The translations under genes and the position numbers were made by a program. The notes beneath the pieces were generated by a model. That model searched no databases, had not been told where the DNA came from, and saw nothing but the letters and a program-made list of their open reading frames with translations. Positions 8,640 through 21,590 of a stretch of DNA of 64,000 nt are shown here, piece after piece; within the stretch, counting starts at the first letter, position 1; every line of letters starts with the position of its first letter. The DNA is taken from the NCBI GenBank assembly GCA_017654935.2, contig CM065712.1:16013989-16077988 (forward strand), written 5' to 3'. Origin of the DNA: Phymorhynchus buccinoides. Lineage: Eukaryota > Mollusca > Gastropoda > Neogastropoda > Raphitomidae.

Positions 8640-10697
8640 ATAAGTCATCAGTTTCTGTCACTGTTCATCAGTCATCAGTTTCTGTCACTGTTCATCAGTC
8701 TCAGTTTCTGTCACTGTTCATCAGTCGTCAGTTTCTGTCACTGTTCATCAGTCGTCAGTTTCTGTCACTGTTCATCAGTCGTCAGTTTCTGTCACTGTTC
8801 ATCAGTCATCAGTTTCTGTCACTGTTCATCAGTCGTCAGTTTATGTCACTGTTCATCAGTCGTCAGTTTCTGTCACTGTTCATCAGTCGTCAGTTTATGT
8901 CACTGTTCATCAGTCGTCAGTTTCTGTCACTGTTCATCAGTCGTCAGTTTCTGTCACTGTTCATCAGTCGTCAGTTTCTGTCACTGTTCATCAGTCGTCA
9001 GTTTCTGTCACTGTTCATCAGTCGTCAGTTTCTGTCACTGTTCATCAGTCGTCAGTTTCTGTCACTGTTCATCAGTCGTCAGTTTCTGTCACTGTTCATC
9101 AGTCATCAGTTTCTGTCACTGTTCATCAGTCATCAGTTTCTGTCACTGTTCATCAGTCATCAGTTTCTGTCACTGTTCATCAGTCGTCAGTTTATGTCAC
9201 TGTTCATCAGTCGTCAGTTTCTGTCACTGTTCATCAGTCGTCAGTTTCTGTCACTGTTCATCAGTCATCAGTTTCTGTCACTGTTCATCAGTCGTCAGTT
9301 TCTGTCACTGTTCATCAGTCGTCAGTTTCTGTCACTGTTCATCAGTCGAGTTTCTGTCACTGTTCATCAGTCATCAGTTTCTGTCACTGTTCATCAGTCA
9401 TCAGTTTCTGTCACTGTTCATCAGTTTATGTCACTGTTCATCAGTCGTCAGTTTCTGTCACTGTTCATCAGTCATCAGTTTCTGTCACTGTTCATCAGTC
9501 ATCAGTTTCTGTCACTGTTCATCAGTCGTCAGTTTATGTCACTGTTCATCAGTCGTCAGTTTATGTCACTGTTCATCAGTCGTCAGTTTATGTCACTGTT
9601 CATCAGTCGTCAGTTTCTGTCACTGTTCATCAGTCGTCAGTTTATGTCACTGTTCATCAGTCGTCAGTTTATGTCACTGTTCATCAGTCGTCAGTTTATG
9701 TCACTGTTCATCAGTCGTCAGTTTATGTCACTGTTCATCAGTCGTCAGTTTATGTCACTGTTCATCAGTCGTCAGTTTATGTCACTGTTCATCAGTCGTC
9801 AGTTTATGTCACTGTTCATCAGTCGTCAGTTTCTGTCACTGTTCATCAGTCGTCAGTTTCTGTCACTGTTCATCAGTCGTCAGTTTCTGTCACTGTTCAT
9901 CAGTCATCAGTTTCTGTCACTGTTCATCAGTCGTCAGTTTATGTCACTGTTCATCAGTCGTCAGTTTCTGTCACTGTTCATCAGTCGTCAGTTTATGTCA
10001 CTGTTCATCAGTCGTCAGTTTATGTCACTGTTCATCAGTCGTCAGTTTCTGTCACTGTTCATCAGTCGTCAGTTTCTGTCACTGTTCATCAGTCATCAGT
10101 TTCTGTCACTGTTCATCAGTCATCAGTTTCTGTCACTGTTCATCAGTCATCAGTTTCTGTCACTGTTCATCAGTCGTCAGTTTCTGTCACTGTTCATCAG
10201 TCGTCAGTTTCTGTCACTGTTCATCAGTCGTCAGTTTATGTCACTGTTCATCAGTCGTCAGTTTATGTCACTGTTCATCAGTCGTCAGTTTATGTCACTG
10301 TTCATCAGTCGTCAGTTTATGTCACTGTTCATCAGTCGTCAGTTTATGTCACTGTTCATAAGTCGTCAGTTTATGTCACTGTTCATCAGTCGTCAGTTTA
10401 TGTCACTGTTCATCAGTCGTCAGTTTATGTCACTGTTCATCAGTCGTCAGTTTATGTCACTGTTCATCAGTCGTCAGTTTATGTCACTGTTCATCAGTCG
10501 TCAGTTTATGTCACTGTTCATCAGTCGTCAGTTTATGTCACTGTTCATCAGTCGTCAGTTTCTGTCACTGTTCATCAGTCATCAGTTTCTGTCACTGTTC
10601 ATCAGTCGTCAGTTTCTGTCACTGTTCATCAGTCGTCAGTTTCTGTCACTGTTCATCAGTCGTCAGTTTCTGTCACTGTTCATCAGTCGTCAGTTTC
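8640..10697 (+). repeat. 27-bp minisatellite, left-arm array (~76 units)
   Basis: Unit CAGTCGTCAGTTTCTG followed by TCACTGTTCAT. Two sites vary: CAGTC[G/A]TCAG and GTTT[C/A]TG. Almost no other changes. The unit length is a multiple of three and lacks stops in all three forward frames, which makes long artificial frames of repeated nonapeptides. The same array, inverted and longer, occupies 59358-64000. Confidence 0.97.
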
Positions 10698-12015
10698 TTT
10701 ATTGTTGTCCATTGGCATTGTACAACGCAACATGGAAACTTGTCTTCCACCGTGTTAAAAATAAGATGAGATAGATCAAAATAAAAATATTTAAATAAAA
10801 ACATGAAGCATAAATTTACATTAAAGCAAAATATGTAACTCTCACATCACACCCAATCATTCATCCGCTATCCTGCTCACTCATCATGCAACCAACCACC
10901 ACTTCCGCCTTCATTTTTAAACCTTTATCTTTTTTCCTTCCTTTCTTTCTTTTCCTTCCTCCCTTCCTTTCTTTCTTTTTTATTCTTTTTATTTTATAGT
11001 TTTTTGTACTTTTGTTGTTTAGTCAGGTGTTTTTTTCAGAACTGTTTTAGGTGGAGCATTTATTGATTACTGCTGATGAAGAACGTTTTGAAAACCCAAT
11101 TAACGTCCTCCGGCGTAGAACAGCATACCTGGGGGCTGTTTCACAAGGGCTAACATTACTTGCTCTCACTCTAAATCGGCAAAAACGGTCTAAAGAAACA
11201 CCCTTCGTTTGCCGTAGTTCGCGTGACGTTTTGTTCTTGCCAACACCCGACAAGCGGCGAACTATCCGAACTAGTAGTGGGGTGAATACATTCTTGTTGT
11301 TGATTGGTCATTTAAAATTGTTAAAATAATACTTTTTTTTACCAATCAGACAAGGTTGTAATATTCTTCCGCAAACGTTTTCTAAAATGTTCTTAGACCG
11401 CTTTTGGCGTAACAGTTCTTTATATACCGATCTTCAGTACGCTAAAGAGGCCTGGACCGTGTGATATAAACAAATGTGCTTGACATATCATTTGCATATA
11501 TTAACCCATAGGATTAGTGTAACCTGCGCGTGAGAAAAGGTTGTAAGAATACACCGTTGCTATTAAACTTTGATGTCAAGTCATTTATCATGACATATCA
11601 TTACCGTCTGTCAACGGCTACCTGTTTCTACCAAACCCAGATTTGACAAGCTGTCAGTGCTACCCCTAGGATTCAGTCAACGCTGCAACATTTAATGCTG
11701 CACACAACGATAAATTCATGGTTCGACTGAATCAAGTATCAGCTGTCACAGATCTACACAAGCCATTCTGTGCGTGCTCACTTGACAAACGTCTAGCTCA
11801 GTAGCTGTGAATCAAGCCTAGGCTTTCTCACTCCATGACCGTCGATAGTAAGCAGACGATCGAGCTATGCAATTTTGGCACAGGAGAGTCCCCATTTGAT
11901 AATGTAGACGCAGTACTGTTGCAAAACAGCTCAAATTCATCTCAGTCCGGAAATAAAAATGAGCCGACTGAACATGTGTGAGAGCTGCCGCACCTCCGTT
12001 AAAAAAGAAGAAAGC
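10698..12015. other. Non-coding block shared with 58,075-59,357
   Basis: No gene recognised. The segment 11047-11400 (GGGGGCTGTTTCACAAGGGC, ACTATCCGAACTAGTAGTGG, CCGCTTTTGGCGTAACAG) has an inverted partner at 58665-59036 with substitutions as well as indels. A CT-rich run lies at 10925-10990. Confidence 0.7.
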
Positions 12016-12780
<765 letters not shown>

Positions 12781-14875
12781 AGGCCTTGTCTTTAGCACAC
12801 TCGAGCCTTGTTTGGTTAAGCACACTCAGCTCCGACGTACGGGGATAAACAATCCGCTCGAGATAGATAAAGCAATATCTAATCCGCAATATCCCAATAA
12901 CTGTAATGTGCACAGTGAGGACCGGCGGCTAAGAATCACGACCCTGGAAAGTCCCATTTTTAAGCGATTGAAGATAATAATGTGAACTTTTTACGATTGT
13001 TTTATGCAAGCAAAAATTTTTTTCATTTTTAATGTGTAGTGAAACAAAAAAACGTTGGGGTGTGTAAAATAGATTTAGGTTGTTTACATTTATTGAACAA
13101 TTAAACAGATTTTGTTTTCTATTAAAAATGCGGTGCTGTCCATTTTTTAAAACTGAAGGATTAAAAACACCATTTATACACTTATTTTTTTGTATGACTT
13201 TCATTTAGTATTTTTTTTTTTAAAGAGAAAATTTTAATTTGCAAAAGTTACACATGCTGAAATTGTAGAATGATTACAGCACTTCAAACAAAGAAAATAA
13301 AGTTGCAAATTAGAGAGCTTGTTTGATGAGCTGAGTCTTTTTAAAATTTCGTTTAGCCTTTTAAAATGTTTTTAAATAGACCTGATTGTTGCACTGCTGG
13401 TGTTTGTTGAAGCCCTTTGTCTTGCATTTTGTCTTGTAATATTTCATGAAAATTCTGCCTATTTTCGCCTTGACGGTTGGTGTTTTTAGCACGCAGACAC
13501 ATGCACATAGTGACACACACACACGCACCAGTTACCACCACACCGCTCACACAACGCATACATATTCATATATATCGTAAAATTGACAGAAAAAGTTTTA
13601 AACAATGTTTCTACTATTGGCATTTCCATGCTCTAACTTTTGGAGTCCTGTAGGCCTGGAGGACGGTGCGCCAGAAGCAGTAAACTGAAATATTTCTCAT
13701 ACCCATATTATATCTACATCATATATCAGACCTGTTTACCCTAAAATAAAAAACTCGGAATTTGCCACACAAAAACCCGAAGTTGAGAAGAAAAAAAAAA
13801 CATACTTCACATCGTACAACGACTCGTGATAAAAAACACTGTTCAAAACGCGGCGCCATCGCGATCAATTTTCACTTCATTTGCTATTGAAAAGTTCAAT
13901 TCTCACATCATCGTATTTTCCAGTGATAGATAATTTATGGACTCATTTTCAAGCCCTAATTACAATCCTACCATTAAAAATACTGCCCGGAAAGCTCTCT
14001 TCGAAACGACAGTAAAACCTGGCGGCATTGCATTCGGTTTTCGGTCAAAACCCTTGCTTTTTCATACGAACGGCAACATATAGACGTTTTTTTTCGAATC
14101 CCGGAATTTTTCCAGCGTTCACGCCGGATTTACTATTTTACCCGGAATTTTAAGCAATTTCCGGATAATTCCGGAAGGGAAAACAGGTCTTTGCACAAGG
14201 CACTCTCTCTCCCACCAATTGGGGAAAAGGACAAATCGAGCACTTTTGTTTTTTGTTTTGAGACACAGAACATTTCTTAGAGTTAACGTTAACTGGTTTT
14301 TGTGATGTTCACAAATACAGACTAGACACAGAAAAGTTGTATCAATTCGGCATTTCAAATACACCAACTTTTTTCAGTGCTTCAGAGAAGGTCTACAGAG
14401 CTCAACTATTCACTTGAGATTTCTCTTGAGTAAAAGCAGAAGCTCGCATACTATGTGTGGAGTGGGGAACCTGGCTGTGCCAGGCTGTTATCTTTTGCCA
14501 GACACACAAACACTCTTCAGCACACTGCAAGCATTGCACTGCACTACAACATGCTCACACCACACTTGCAGGCTTACACACACAGACACACACGCACATG
14601 CCCAGCGCGCACTCATGTCCCTTGGTATGCAAGGTGTACCCGCTATTTCCTGTATCCAACACTGAAAAAGATTTTAAAAGTTCATACCCATTAGGCCCTT
14701 CCTGTCTTTCCTCTTGTATGGCAGAACGTTTAATGTAAAGATCATTTGCTTTTAAAAAGTGAATTTAGCATTTACTTCTTTCTTGCTTCTAAGTCAACGC
14801 TTTTTCTTCCTGACCAGCACCCCAACCTCCATCTTGGAAGGAATTTCCTAGAACAAGGCAGGGAACAGGCACCCT
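12781..14875. other. Non-coding block shared with 55,780-57,915
   Basis: No gene recognised. It has repeated CCGGAATTTT-type words near 14100-14170, a CA-rich stretch at 14520-14605, and CACACACACG near 13515. The order of sequence words is the reverse of the right arm. Confidence 0.65.
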
Positions 14876-15022
14876 AGTATTCACGTTGCATAGCGATGAG
14901 ACTTAGCATCATGCTAACTTAGAAGCTCTCCATTCCAAAAAGTCCTATAATCCTCAGGACATTGAAGAGCTTCTAGTAGCATCATGGCTAAGTTTCATGC
15001 TATCTCAACGTAATACAGGCCC
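14876..15022. mobile_element. Hairpin MITE H, copy 2
   Basis: Same palindrome as copy 1, with indels (TTGCATAGCGATGAGACTT, AGCTTCTAGTAGCATCATGG). The cleaner inverted partner is 55625-55777. Confidence 0.85.
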
Positions 15023-15079
15023 TGGTCAATAAGGCAGAAAGATAGGTAGATTGACAAGTAAGTCAAAGGGAACCCTTGT

Positions 15080-15440
15080 GTGGATACCGGGGGGTTCGTG
15101 CATAATATTCCCCCACCACTTCTTGAAGTTTTGTGCTACAATTCCCTTCCTGAATCTGTCACTCTCTTTGACTCTGGTCTGCCTTTTCCCGTTTGCTTGC
15201 TAACCTACTATTTTTTCTGCCTTAGTGTTCTTCTCCTGTCTTTTTTTCTAGAATACTTATCAAAAAGATTCTTAGGTGCATAAACTCAAGCAGGACGAAT
15301 CTGCCGCCATAATTGACAGGAACTGTTCTGAGCGATTGAAGAGGAAGAAGACAGAAGAATAAGCCAAGGAAAATCAGAGTCAAAGAGAGTGACAGATTAG
15401 AGGAAGTTAACAGCACAGAACTTCCGAAGGTGGAGAACTA
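15080..15440. mobile_element. Element G, head-to-head pair
   Basis: One half (15120-15275) reads TGTCACTCTCTTTGACTCTG, the other half (15375-15425) reads CAAAGAGAGTGACAGATTAG. They flank CATAATTGACAGGAACTGT and TGAGCGATTGAAGAGGAAGA. The same arrangement is at 55195-55575. Confidence 0.65.
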
Positions 15441-15719
15441 TGTGCAAGATGTGGGGGGAGATGCTCCTGAATACAGAATGAAAAAGCCGACAGGAGTCTT
15501 CAGGAATTGGTCAGACAAAATTCGAAGCCATGACTTCTACATGTACTTAAATTCCTTTCATCGCACTGGCCGCCTCTTGCACCACCATGATTTAACACCA
15601 CTAACGCACGCCTAGTACCGGCATACACTCGTACTGTAACGCCTAGTACGGTAACGTCAAGTAACTGGTAACAGCTGAGTAGCAGCAAATCTGAAGAAGT
15701 CGATTTGGTTTAAGCACGG

Positions 15720-16215
15720 CGGATTATAAGGCCCCCCGTTTCCCGTTGCGCTGCTCTGAAGTGACGCGACTCTCCCGATTCTCTCCACTTTACTGCCGAG
15801 CTTTGCCCGCCATAGCAAGCCTGACAGCAATTTAGGCGATAGGTTTAAGAAACGGCGGAGTTATTCATTAAAAGGTGAATCGCGTAATCCGCAGCTTCTT
15901 TTTTTATTTTTTTTTTTTTATATTTGTTTTTTTTTTTTATGAATTTTTTTTTTTTTTTTATTTTTTTTTTTTTCTCAACCGTTCCGCGTCCGGTTTGGCG
16001 CACCTAGTCAACGTCCCCGGTCATGTACCTTTGAAGGCAATCGTCCAGAATGCCGGAGTAGGGGCGCCGAGAGTCCGCGGATACACGTTTCGCGGCCATT
16101 TTTGCGAACCGCGCAAATGACACGGCTGCCGCCAGTTGCAGTTGCCAATCGCCCCGTTAGGCTCACAGCAAATTTGAAGCGATTTAGTCAAAAAACGGCG
16201 GAGTTATAAGGCACG
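15720..16215 (-). repeat. CpG-rich block, left copy
   Basis: GC- and CpG-rich island in AT-rich surroundings, carrying AACGGCGGAGTTAT near 15855 and again near 16195, with AATTTGAAGCGATT. A T-rich run (15898-15974) interrupts it and is absent from the right-arm partner at 54480-54970. Confidence 0.75.
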
Positions 16216-16244
16216 TTTCGTGTTTCAGACACACACAGAAACTT

Positions 16245-16660
16245 GGCTTTTACTATATATGTCACTAAAATGCATCAAATGGGGGTTTGGTATCCAATGA
16301 CCTTATGTTCTTCCTTTTGGGAGGTAAGGACAGGCCCCTATTTTATGCCTGTCATAGAGGAATCCCAATATTGCAGACGGAATCTTTCTCTTTACCCGGG
16401 TAAGTTTAACCATGCACCGTCAGCCATGTTTCAGCAAAATGTCCATTACATTTACCTGGGTAGGAAACAAAATCCATCTGCAGTATTATATTGGGGATTC
16501 TTCTATGACATATAAAATAAGGTCTATCCTGACTTCCCAAAAACTAAGACAATTAGGGTCTTTGGATAATAGACCCCACCCAATTTGATGCGTTTTAGTG
16601 ACATAGGCGTTAAATCACTATGGTACTAAAAATGCAACTTTGACGGCATGTGTGAAGGCG
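16245..16660. mobile_element. MITE A relatives, degenerate pair
   Basis: Two A-type units in opposite orientation: 16250-16405 (AATCCCAATATTGCAGACGG, truncated) and 16406-16660 (CAGCCATGTTTCAGC to TTTGACGGC). The better-preserved partner on the right arm is 54063-54306 plus 54307-54460. Confidence 0.75.
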
Positions 16661-17422
16661 CTTTTGGTTAGATTTCTGGATCGAGGGGTTTTAAAGCGTC
16701 TCAATATTTTACTCGGTCCGGATTAGTCCAATAACAATGCTCACTTGCAAACAAGATGAGTAACAACACAAGCCGGTGTGAATTAGTTTTTGTTTTGTTG
16801 TTGTTGTTTTTTTGTTTGCCTCTGGAAGTGGGGCCTGGGCCCTTCCGGCTGAACTGGGTGGGTTAGTGGTCATAGCTCATGGTAAGCAGTAGGTCTTTCT
16901 CCTTTCAATCTTTTTCTTTTAATTCTAATAAGAAATGCGCCCTCCTAGTTCCGTCGCGTCTATCGTCGTCAGAAGTGGCGTCTGCGACGCACCAATCCAG
17001 ATCCAGATCTATCCAGAACATTAGGACATGACGCTATAAAAACCATATTTAATCATGATAATAACAACAGTTATACAAAATCCACAGTATGTATAGTATA
17101 ATACATACTCAGTTTTTAAGTAAGTAAAGCTAAGATTCGTAATCGATGTGTATACAAATGAACGCTGATATGTAGCATGACATTGCAATAAAAAAAATGT
17201 TTGAGAAGTTGACACAAAATGTCATGATTTTGAAGTTCAAGCTCAATTGCATACTTTTTACTTTACAACAATAACGTGATGTAAAATTACTAAAAATAAC
17301 AAACAAATGTACTTGAAGTGTAAACATATACAATTTCCGTCCCATAAGACGCTACAGTGCACCCCCCCAGTATTTAAAGAAAAAAGTCTTTCGTTCACAG
17401 ATACAGTGGATAAAGCGCAAAT
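16661..17422. other. No gene recognised
   Basis: Includes a TTGTTGTTG run near 16795-16815. Matches 53350-54060 in reverse, nearly base for base at 17040-17345, with few indels. Confidence 0.65.
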
Positions 17423-17905
17423 GTGGTGTAGAGCGGCACAGAGGTAACGCGTTCGCCTCGTGTAAAATAAACCCGAGTTCAAACCTGGGTACAAAGGATT
17501 TTTCCTCTCACTCTGCACTACACTAGGCCTTGCGGTCTGAACGTGGAGTCTGTCGGATGAGACGATTAAACCGAGGCACCCTGTGTGTGCCCCATGCAAT
17601 TTACGCGGAACACGTTTAACCCTTTCACCGCCAGCCACATTTCAGCCAAACTATGTCCATTAAAGTTACCTGGGTAGAGACAAAATCCCATCTGCAGTAC
17701 TGAGGATTCTTCTGTGGACAAATATAAAAGTAAGTTCTGTCCTTACTTCCCAAAACTAAGACAAGGTTTTTTTTGGATAATAGACCCCAATTTGATTGCC
17801 TTTTAGTGACATAGGTGTTAAATCGTGGTGCTAAAATGCGACTTTGGCGGTGAAAGGGTTAACCCAGTGACAACGAAAAAGTTGTCACTTGGTCAATGCT
17901 ATAAT
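17423..17905 (+). mobile_element. SINE S, copy 2, split by a MITE A insertion
   Basis: A-box-like region GTAGAGCGGCACAGAGGTAA and B-box-like GAGTTCAAACCTGGG on the plus strand, then CTAGGCCTTGCGGTCTGAAC. The body stops at 17615 in ACACG, MITE A follows (17616-17862), and the SINE resumes with CCCAGTGACAACGAAAAAG. Confidence 0.88.
17616..17862 (+). mobile_element. TTAA MITE A inserted in SINE S
   Basis: 247 bp. TTAA at both ends (17616-17619 and 17859-17862), ends CCCTTTCACCGCCA and TGGCGGTGAAAGGG. Uninterrupted SINE copies (3345-3365, 48215-48235) have one TTAA at the same spot, so the element and one TTAA are the insertion. Confidence 0.92.
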
Positions 17906-17983
17906 GATAAACATGTAACAATATTGCCAGTTATGTTACATACATTTTATGCCTTGTCGTACCCTTATATTTAATTCACCACT

Positions 17984-18190
17984 TGTGGCGGTGCCATAGC
18001 CTGATGAGGTTTAACTGAGGCTGTGGTTACCGCTACAGCTATCTGTATTATTTTTTTAAAAATCGGGACTTTACTGGTTTTCTACTGCCTCCCGGGTATT
18101 GCCTCCAGTATTGTTCCCACCATATTTGTATTTACAAAATGAATGTCCCATATGTGTCTGATTCAGACCGAGAGGACGTTAAAACACCTT
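17984..18190 (-). repeat. Dispersed repeat K, copy 3
   Basis: Inverse of copy 1: GTGGCGGTGCCATAGCC, ATCGGGACTTTACTGG, TGTCCCATATGTGTCTGA. Partner of 52590-52782. Confidence 0.85.
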
Positions 18191-18601
18191 TTTCATTCAC
18201 ATTTTTATGCCTTCCGAGGTCGAGAGGGACGTATAAAGCTTAAATTTACGTTTTACATACATTTTATCGATATACATGATAACCAAAAATTCCTAGGGAA
18301 AGTAATTTTGTGATGATTAAAAGATATCATAATGAAAAGTTAATTGCAACTGAATTTATGTTCCTCAAAACGCAAAGCACTGAACATAACTGAAAGCATT
18401 TGAGCGATGTGCAACAAATGACATACAATGTTCACAGCACAAGTTGGTAATCAAAAACTCGTTTTATGTCAGGATCAGAAAGTTTACCTATCAACTTGCA
18501 AATTAGTTTTTTTATTTATATAGAGAAACATGAGCAGTGGACAGTGGCAAAAAAAAAAAAACCTGCTGTTGATCGAACTTGACCAAACTGTGATGTAAAA
18601 A
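18191..18601. other. No gene recognised
   Basis: AT-rich; matches 52207-52589 in reverse. A poly-A run of about 12 at 18550. Confidence 0.6.
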
Positions 18602-19036
18602 GATGTGAGACCCAAGCACCACGAAAAGGACATTAAGTCGCTGGATTTGTTTCTCACAACAGGCTTGCAAAGTCTCACTTTTTATCAATTTTGAGTTACG
18701 GGTATTTTCACGTTCTCTAACATCTTATCTTTCATAATTATTTATAAAGGATAATCTTTAATATAGTCTATACGTGGGTTTTTTAAGTGTTTTGAAACGG
18801 GTAGGTCAATGCATTTTTCTTCACCCAGGCTAGACTTTAGACTGTGTTTTATCAAAATGGCTGACACTCAACCTACTAACTTTATATGCCCAGAAGTTTG
18901 GAAAACAGAAAGATAAAAACACAGTTCTTGTATCAATCGGAAAGAGGAATTGTCTGAAAATTTTTAAAGGCAATAAATTTTCTCAGATATTGTCATATTG
19001 ACAATGTTCATTTCATGGGCTATGATAGGTCACATA
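18602..19036 (-). mobile_element. MITE F, copy 2
   Basis: Inverted copy of 51791-52206 with the same body words (CTAACATCTTATC, GACTGTGTTTTATCAAAATGG). Ends TGTGAGACCCAAGCACCACG and GATAGGTCACATA are imperfect inverted repeats. Confidence 0.82.
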
Positions 19037-19138
19037 TTATAAAGACGCCAACTTTAAAATGATCGCACTGTATTCTTCTTCTATGTATTTTTACATCAAC
19101 CGCCAAGCAAGAGTAACTCCCACACACCATGAGAATAA

Positions 19139-19401
19139 TCCCCTTAGCCCGTTCACCAACAGAACATATTTCAGCCAAAACAATTCCACTAAATTTACCT
19201 GTGTAGAGAACAAAATCCATCTGAAGTATTGGGGATTCTTCTGACACATAATTATAAAATAAAGGGGTCTACCCTCACCTCCCAAAACTAAGACAATGGG
19301 GTCTTTAGATAACAGACCCCAATTCGATGTAATGGGAGATGGCATAGGTGTTAAAATCACTGTGGTGCAAAAATGCGACAATGGCGATGTGAAGGGGTTA
19401 A
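19139..19401 (+). mobile_element. MITE A, copy 4
   Basis: Ends worn (TTAGCCCGTTCACC; GGCGATGTGAAGGGGTTAA) but interior AAATCCATCTGAAGTATTGG and GGGGTCTTTAGATAACAGA are typical. Partner of 51444-51689. Confidence 0.8.
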
Positions 19402-20061
19402 TATTGCAGAACAATTCCTTATTGGAAAATGAGGACTCCAGCTAACTGCCAGCTGGGTAATAGAGTATTTACTGGCGTGGAAATAGTGTCTCTTCTATCC
19501 ACTGTCTCTTCTTGATTCGTTTCTCCCCCCCCCCCCCCACCCCCCCCCCCGTCTTCATTCTCTCTTCTTATATGTGTCTGTGTAAGAGTGTTATGTTGTT
19601 GATATCTGTGTCAGTGTTTGTGTGTATATATCTGCATTTTGGGGGAAATGTGGAAACCATCTCAACGCTATTTCCCTCGTTATGTTATTGCTTGAGTCTT
19701 CCTCTGATTTGTCACGATGAAGCGTGTTTCAGCACTAATTATATACGTTATGTAGTACAATTCTATTTCGTTTCATTTTACATTCATTCAATAGGGCATT
19801 CCCGGGTGCATGCCAGTGACCTTGAATTTCACCGAGTTGAATTTAGAGAGCTGAAGTAGAAAAGGTCAACGCAACTCGGGCAGAAAGAGCTCTGGCAAAT
19901 TAGTAGTCTAGTATAGAGAGCGAACACATGTGGCAAATGCCCTATTGCATTGCATGTCCGCCAACTTTGTCCGCTGTAATATTTCCTCGAATCTGAGCAC
20001 ACCCATAAGCTCAGCTGTTGTTGCCTACTTAAGTTAATTTGTCTTGTGTGATATTGTGTTT
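19402..20061. other. No gene recognised; C-run at 19,527-19,551
   Basis: Shared with 50841-51443 in reverse. It has a C-rich tract and a purine/pyrimidine-biased flank; the 19776-19860 segment (ACATTCATTCAATAGGGCAT) is nearly unchanged between arms. The reading frame through it carries no known domain. Confidence 0.6.
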
Positions 20062-20320
20062 TGGGACAAAAAAGGTGTCCCATAGCCTATCGGTCGTAGG
20101 GGCAGCGAACTGTTAGAGGCTCACCGTGTCAAGGGCACAGCATCATCATGGAAGGCGGAGCCCATCCCTCTCCTTCCGCCCCTTCATGAACGAATCAGGT
20201 GCCCAATCACTGCTGGGTGGACAGAGAGGGTTTTCAGGCCAGACAAATCCGACTCCAAGCTGGGCTCGAACCCGCGACCTTCCGCACCGCATCCGAGCGC
20301 TCTAACCACTCGACCACTAA
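20062..20320 (-). mobile_element. tRNA-derived SINE T, copy 1
   Basis: On the minus strand: head with TGGTCGAGTGGTTAGAGCGC (A box) and GGGTTCGAGCCCAGC (B box), then body GGCGGAAGGAGAGGGATGGG and tail GACACGGTGAGCCTC. Partner of 50574-50840. Confidence 0.85.
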
Positions 20321-20365
20321 CATAAAAATGTTTACACAAATGATGGTTCCAAGATATTCACAGAG

Positions 20366-20619
20366 TAACCCTTTTCTATCAACCGCCCAAGTCCGCATTT
20401 TTAATCACCACAGTGATTTAACACCTATTGTCACTAAAAGGCATCACATGGGGTCTAATATTCCGAAGACCCCTGTTGTCTTAGTTTTGGGAGTAAGATA
20501 GACCTTATTTATATATGTCCAACAGAAGAATCCCAATACTCAGATGGGATTTTGTCTCTATCTAGGTAAATTTAATGAAATGTTTGGTTGAAATATGGTT
20601 GGCGGGTGAAATTGGTTAA
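20366..20619 (-). mobile_element. MITE A, copy 5
   Basis: Interior on the plus strand: CACCACAGTGATTTAACACC, AAGGCATCACATGGGGTC, GGTTGGCGGGTGAAATTGG, ending in TTAA at 20616-20619. It abuts MITE B, sharing that TTAA. Partner of 50275-50525. Confidence 0.82.
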
Positions 20620-20834
20620 ACCTCCTTGCCTGTCTATTCTCCGGGTGTGCTGTGAATGATGTCAGCACTTTGATGTTCCAAGCCCTTGGAATGATGTTTT
20701 GTTATTTAAGCAAGGTAATATACATACTAGACATTTTGTATCAGATTGAGTCCAACAGTTTTCTTTTTGTCATTTACAATAATCATAATGACGGATAGTG
20801 TCCTCAAAATGTATCTGGCAGTGAACAGGGTTAA
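20616..20834 (-). mobile_element. TTAA MITE B, copy 1
   Basis: Runs from CTTGCCTGTCTATTCTCCGG to TCTGGCAGTGAACAGGGTTAA. Internal GAATGATGTCAGCACTTTGA and ATCAGATTGAGTCCAACAG. Partner of 50065-50278. Confidence 0.78.
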
Positions 20835-21239
20835 AAAACTAACAAACAAACAAAACCAAGAGCAATAATGATCAATTACTCCATCACCTTTAAAGAGGTA
20901 ACAAGCAAGGAACTAAAAAAAAAAAACCACCCCCACCCACAAAAAAAACAAACAGGCAGTTTGTGTTTCAGCGAATATTTTGCACCACATGATATGTAAC
21001 TGTATCATAACAACTTAACTTTGACTGCCCATACAATGCCCACCACTTCAAACAGAAACATCATTTTTTAAAGAGCACCTCACTTGACGTTGGGGATGCC
21101 ATTATTTTGTATTTGGTCACAGCTAGCCAGAAAAGAACCCAAGGGACGTAATCCGTGGCGTGCGTCGTGTTCCTTTACTGGATAAAGAATTTTAGGCATG
21201 CCTATTCTGTGTTCTAGCCAATCAGCCACGGCTTTCCCA
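20835..21239. other. No gene recognised
   Basis: A-rich runs near 20910-20955. Matches 49641-50064 in reverse. Confidence 0.6.
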
Positions 21240-21590
21240 TCTTCTTCTGCGTTCCTAGCTACAGGCCATAGGCCATATGGGTAGCTACGTATGTTGCCGT
21301 ATTCAGTTTTCCACTGTCTCCCGCGCTGCGTACAACCGACACATTCCGGGATTTCGGAGGAGCTCAAAGAGAAAAGGCGGAGACCGGGCCAATAATTCAT
21401 AAGACATTATAATACGAAAGCAAACGGAAAGGCAGAGTCAAAGAGAGTGACAGATTAGACGAAGTTACAGCACAGAATGTTGATCTATTTTTTCTGAAAG
21501 ACCCCCCCCTGTTAAGTGTGTAACAGTTACTTCTGTATAAACGAAGTTGGTCACCAACACAGAAGGAACGTATCCCCACAGGGACGTGAC
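21240..21590 (-). mobile_element. Element G, copy 3
   Basis: GCGTTCCTAGCTACAGGCCA, TTTCGGAGGAGCTCAAAGAG, GTCAAAGAGAGTGACAGATT, GTATCCCCACAGGGACG. Partner of 49300-49640. Confidence 0.7.

Noticed and set aside
8570..10774. 734-codon open frame of repeated QFLSLFISR
   Set aside because: All three frames on this strand are open only because the 27-bp unit has no stop. The frame depends on the array, has no unique domain, and its variation follows nucleotide sites rather than codons.
17021..17345. Conserved short frames in both arms
   Set aside because: Both arms are nearly identical at the nucleotide level here, so shared frames reflect duplication rather than selection. They are AT-rich with no domain.
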